Origin: Haemonchus contortus
Lineage: Eukaryota; Nematoda; Chromadorea; Rhabditida; Trichostrongylidae
Direction of reading: 5' to 3'
Length of the DNA: 64,000 nucleotides
Assembly: GCA_000469685.2 (NCBI GenBank)
Contig: LS997565.1
Coordinates: forward strand, 48,724,501-48,788,500
The position numbers and the translations under genes are program-made. Positions within the stretch are counted from its first letter, which is position 1. Each line of letters starts with the position of its first letter. Below the pieces are notes generated by a model. That model saw only the letters and a list, made by a program, of their open reading frames with translations, was not told the DNA's origin and ran no database searches. Of the stretch, positions 39,301 to 45,300 are shown piece after piece.

Positions 39301-42300
39301 ATTTGTGACCTCAATATTTCGGCGATAGAATCGTGCGTCCCCCAAACTCAATGATAATTGATTCTGAGTTTATAGTTCCTTAATAGCTCCCCTATCTTTC
39401 CTTTCCCTCATTGCCACGCATAGGACAATGCTTACCAAAAACGAAAAGGTGCTCTACTCCAAACTTAGCTCGTGCAAGTGGCCTCTTCTGAGTAAGAGTA
39501 ACCAGTGATAATACAGAATTTCACTGAATATCACACGCTCCGGTTATATTCAAGCTGTTTTGAGGTAAGCGCTATGTACTTCAGCTTTCTGGTTTGAAAA
39601 GAGGTATGACTAGACATTTTGAGATGCCTGTTTGATACTTGAGGGTTCTTGAGGGTTTCCAATTATATCCATTATCAGGTATTAACATTGACGGACAACT
39701 TCAATCCTATAGTGGAGGAGGATACTGCGTGCTTCTGCAAGGGCCAAACGTGGATTTGATGGCAGAACTTCAAAAGCTTCAGGCAGAAAATTGGATAGAT
39801 AAGGTCGTGTTTCCAAATAATGTCGTCCTCAACCTCCAGTTTTCTCCAACTACTTGCTTGCTCGTTTTGTAGAACACTCGAGCGATTTTCGTCGAGTTTT
39901 CCATGTACAACGCTCAAGTGAATTACTTCTCCGTCGTTCAGCTGATCATAGAGATTCCATCAGAAGGTTTTTTACTCACGTGAGTCGTCCTTCCGCCGCA
40001 AGAGACGTCTTTCTGCTAGTAATTCAGGATACCTTCTGCCATCTTCGTGGGTCGAATCTGTTCGATTGATCAGGAGTCAAGGAAGTGATGGCAAGATCAT
40101 TGTGGTTTTCGAGGTGACACTTCATTAGTTTTCGAAGTAATACTATTAGGTTGGAAGATAAGTCCTGCGACACTTTGGACAAGTTTTTGAATTTTATATT
40201 TCTTTATTAAACGGAAACTTAAATCTACAATATAATCACCATTAGTATCTATAACTTGTGCCCATCTTTCGGGTAGTTTCTCGATCCCTCTCTTCCAGAA
40301 TTCCGGTGGCTGCGACAAGAAAAAGTGGTCAATTTCATTTTCGAGTTGACGACGTTCATCAAATTTTTTGCCGCTTAGATGATTCTTCAGTGCTCTGAAT
40401 AGGTGACAATCAGAGGGTGCTGGGTCTGGTGAGTAGGCCGGATGCGGCAGTACTTCCCATCTTAGTTCCATAATTTTTTGACGAGCTTCGGTGGCCACAT
40501 GCGGGCGCGCGTTATCGTGAAGTAGGAAGACGTTGAGTCTTTTCAGGCGTAGCTCTCGCATTACGTCGGCCACTTTTTGCAGCTGGTTAGCGTAGACTGT
40601 GGCCGTCACTGTAGTACCACTGTCAAGCAGCTCCCAGTAGATCATTCCACTACATTCCACCAGCAGCACAATAAAACCTTCTTCTCGTGGAGGTCTGCTT
40701 TAGGCTCCGTACGTGGCTTCTCTTCTCGCGCAGTCCAGTGGCGCTTACGCGTATGGTTCACGTAAAGCACCCAGCTTTCATCTCCGGTCACTATGTCTTG
40801 CAGTAGGTCCTTTCGATGGGGACGAAGCAGAAGAGACTCAGCCACGTGCTTCCTGTTCGTATTGTCAGACAGGCGTAGTTCATGAGGAACCCATCGTGAG
40901 AATATTGACCTGTAGCCAAGCTCGTGGAGATGCTCAATAATTGTCGTAAGAGTGCATCCTATTGTTGTCGTCAATTCAGGGCTGGTCGCATTAGGCTGCA
41001 TCTGAAGGGCGCTGAGTAAACGCTCATCATTCCACTCCGATGGGCGACCACTACGTTGTCTGTCCTCAGCAAAATTTCTCCAGTAGCAAAGCGCTTGTAC
41101 CATCGGGACACCGTCGTATGGTGAACAACGTCCTTCTTGAAGGCAGCGCAGATGTTAGCTGCAGCGGTTCTCGCAGAGTGTCCCTGCAGAAATTCGTAGT
41201 AGACAATTGGACGGATGATAGCTTGATCCATTATGGAATGTAATGGCTCGAGATTCTTCGCAAAGCCCTTTTGTGTCCATTTTCGAAATCCTTCAGAAAC
41301 ACTCTACAGTAATCGCGCGGGAAAACATTTGGAAATGGCTTTGGTTTTTTCCTGGAGGAACATGTTCAAAGTGTCGCAGGACTTATCTTCCAACCTAATA
41401 CTTCCCACCACTGAATGCTAGGGATGCGCTGGTAGTACATCTCCTCTACAAGGTTGACGTCATTGGTAAAAATTTCTTCAGGAAAAAACCGTTCTTGTGA
41501 GAAATAATTCTGCTCAGCCTTTTCTTTAGTCGTAAACACGCCGTCGTTAACCATTGGGTAGGTTGGGAGCTGGGGTTGATCCTGGCACGAAGGCCTAAGG
41601 TGATGGTGACCAGCTTCGGAACGACGTTCACGGTTGAGCCTCTTATTTAGTTTCTTTTAACTTTTTCGTGTCAGCTGAGCTTTCCATCGAGGGGTGAACC
41701 TTGGGCCCCATGAAATGATTCCTATGCATGACTTCATGAGTTCTTAGTCCAGAGTTCTTACCGAACACTGATAACCCCACAAGAATGGTGAGTTGTGGGC
41801 GAAAATCCGGCTTTGGACGGGACTCGAATTTGTACTTGTACTCCCGGGATACCGTGCTCTCTATCCCTTATACTACCGAGACCCAGCTTACCGTCGCCAC
41901 CTCCAGCGCAAGTACAAGTCCGGGTTCGAGTCCTGTCTGAGGCGGGTTTTACCCACAACTCGCCATTATTGTCGGTAATTTTATTTTCTCTTATTATTCT
42001 TTGCAGTTCCTCTATGTTATCTACGCCGTACTGAGTTTCTTTGTGAACACAATAAATTACATTTCAAACGTCGTTACTGCATATCAAAATCGTCCTCCAG
42101 GTCATCACATCGTACGACTTTTAATACACCTCTTCATAGCGTGAGTCTTTTTGGTTCCTTCGTGATTTCCAACACCAACAACCCAATGGAGATAAACTGT
42201 CTTCAGACGTTTTTGGGACATTCTGGATCTGTTTGTCGGTATTCTTGCAGTTCTCTCGGTTATAGCATTCTTCCTTCGCGAAATATACATCGATAAGGTA

Positions 42301-45300
42301 AGTTGTATACTCGGAAGGAAATGGCAAAGTCAGAAGTCCAAAACTTGAGATGTAATGAACCTCGCCTTCATGCTTGGGCTTAACTTCCTGAATGCTATTA
42401 TTCGACAGTCGCAGTCGGACTAGTGCACTTACTGGTCTCTCAGAGGGTCAAAGGTCTTACATGCGAAATGGTGTGAAGAGGTTGTATTGGAAACTCTGGT
42501 TTTGTAGATTTTTAGAAACTTTTTTTTTCTTGAGGGCGAAATCGGTATGGGGACGAGACTTCCTGACGAATACTTTGACTGGCCCTAAATAGTGGAACTG
42601 CTCATCTTTACCTGGTGCTTGATAGTGATTGTAGGGTGAGGCTCGGGTGTAGGGAGCCGTGACTAAGGCATTGTTGTGTAATGAGATCATGGAGATATGA
42701 GATAACGAGGAGCCTGTGAAAAGGGGTGTTGGTGATGATCGGTGGCGCAGATATCTGAACTCCTACCTATTGGTGTGTGCCTAAACACCCGTCTATTACC
42801 AGGAGGGTAGGCGCCCGCCAACGATATTGAGCTATTTGTTGAAAACCTTGTCATAGCAACGGCCTTCAGAGCAAACTAAATCACGCTATTCAGATGGTAT
42901 GTCTCCTTTGAGGCAGTGAATACTACGGGCACTCGACTACGTAACCCATTCGGATAGTGATCCCTGTTGATGCTGGATCTCTATTGCACCCGGTCCAGCA
43001 ACCTCTAAAAAGTAAACAAATGGCTTCAAGTGATCAAAATCCACTTCACGGACAAGAGAAAAGTTTTTTGGTTGTTCCGACTGCATCGTAACTTCACCCC
43101 TTGCTGCTGAGCCCCCTTTCGTTTCAGCCTAAGTGAGGGCTCGGGCCTGTGGGAAGGGGGAAAAGTAAACAATGCACAACATTCCATGGATAAGAAGAAT
43201 ATCAATCTTCTGGCAGACTGCTTAACCCTTTATTGTTATGTTTTACAGGCATTGAAGAATTTCGCTGCTACTAATGGCAACGTCTACATCAACCTGGCAC
43301 TTCAAAGAAATATGGAGCTTTTCTTCACATTCTGCCTTGCGGGTGTCGTATTTTTTGTTGCCTGCAAGATGATCAAGATCTTACGGTTAAGTGTTTCTAT
43401 CGCTTGAATGAATGTCGATATTGAAAATGCTGAATTCATGTCACCCTTCCCGCAAAGTTAACCAGTAAGGATTGCGCTCCTCCCCCTGTTCTCAGCGACG
43501 AATTTTCACTGATGACCACAAAGACAAGAATTTCACGAGCAATTTTTATTCGATGAATATTTTCCGGTGAAATTGCAAGAGTTTTGCACCGAGTGGGAGT
43601 TGAATACAGGTCTGTACCATGGGAGGGTATAATGATACCGCTACCCTATTGGTGCCATCGACGGAATTGAAAAATTCCGATTCATCAGCGCATACTTTTG
43701 ATACCTAATTCCTCTTAAATGATTCGCCTCGAAACCAGTGGAGTTTCACTAGCAATTTTTATTCGATGAGATATTTTTTTGTTGAAATTGCACAAGGTCT
43801 GCACCACCCGGCTGAATTTGCCATCTGAAGTAGGGGTGTACCCTCTGTGGTCGTTTTCCTATCTCAGAAGATTCCAAGACCCTCCCCCATACGTCAATCG
43901 GTGGCCGGAGAGACTTACGAGCGATATTTTCCTTTCAATGGCGACCTGTTGACCACATTTGGAGCTTAGCCCAATACAGGACCTCTCTGGTTGCTGTCAT
44001 ACTTTTAGGGGTTCCCTCTTTACTTTCAGACTCTTCTTAAAGCGAATGCTTCATTGACTTCAGCTTCTCACCATTGAATTTCCCACTATTTCAGGTTCAA
44101 TCGTCGCATTTCCGTACTGGCAAACACCCTTGACTACGCTCGCGTTTCAATCACCGACTTTGCCGTTGTCTTCGTGATCATCATCTGCGCCTTTAACGCC
44201 TCCCTCTACTGCCTGTTATGGGATCGACTGGCGAGGTGCTTTAGCCAACGGAATCATGCCCTTTTCCTTCAGAAGGGATTTTTTTCAGCTACCAATCCGT
44301 CATTGCCACTTTTGCAACAACAACATCCGGAATGTTAGGGAAATTCGTCGTGGCCAACATGTTCCAGATTAGCCCTCTGGGTAATTTGTTTCCAAACTCG
44401 ATGTCGTGAACTGACACAAAGCTCACATGGAAAACGTTTCATTGCGTTCACGTGTGCCAACATATTTTTTCGCTTATTTGTTTGTATTTTTGTATATTTT
44501 TATTTATTTATATGTCTTTTATTTTCAATGCACTAAAAGTAAGTCATTAAAGCAATAATTTACCGGCATAAAAAGCAGAAAGGTTGAGTTATTAAGTATT
44601 GGAGGAGACGGGCAGTTGCATCGGTTTTGTGTAATTAGTTCGTCGCACGCGGCGGTCGCGGACTAGTTGCCTCGTTATTTCAGTTCTTGCGTTCCTTATA
44701 CAGTTCGTATTTAACATAGGCCTGTGCGATACTCCACGAGATATGTTAACGGATTTACAATGAAACGAAATAGAAAATAACTATGAGCATTTTTTACAAT
44801 TTTTTTTTCTAATTTTAAAATTCGGAATCTGTTTTGAGGTTAGGAGGGTGTTCAGATATCAGCACTGAGAGATAACAGTTGCCTATTTAGCGTTTATCAT
44901 CTTCATGACCTTCCTCTATACAGCAACGTTGATCCTGATCAACATTTTCGTCATGATTGTTCTCTACGAATTCAAACAGGTAGTGAGACCGAATAACTAG
45001 GTAGACGCTTTGAGAAGATCTTTTCAGGTCCGCTGTGACAGCTCCAGGCAAACTAATGAATACGAAATACTTGAACACATTCAGACAAAGGTGAGACATC
45101 CGCCTGAAGTTACCACTTGAAAAAAATTAACCTTTTTGAGCCATGATGCTCGCAAAGCTTGTGGTTACACAGGTTAGGGCACCGCGTCGATATCCACCTG
45201 GACTAAACAACCTTCCATCTTCTGCAAGGGTAACATTTGATATCATACTCATCTCGGAGGGTACAAGCACTGACTTGCACTCGGCTGGCCAATGTAATTA

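Noticed and set aside
43186..43407. Reading the 43249 exon as a stand-alone 73-residue protein
   Set aside because: The TTTTACAG acceptor at 43248 and GTTAAG donor at 43386 fit the polycystin channel module exactly in phase with its neighbours.
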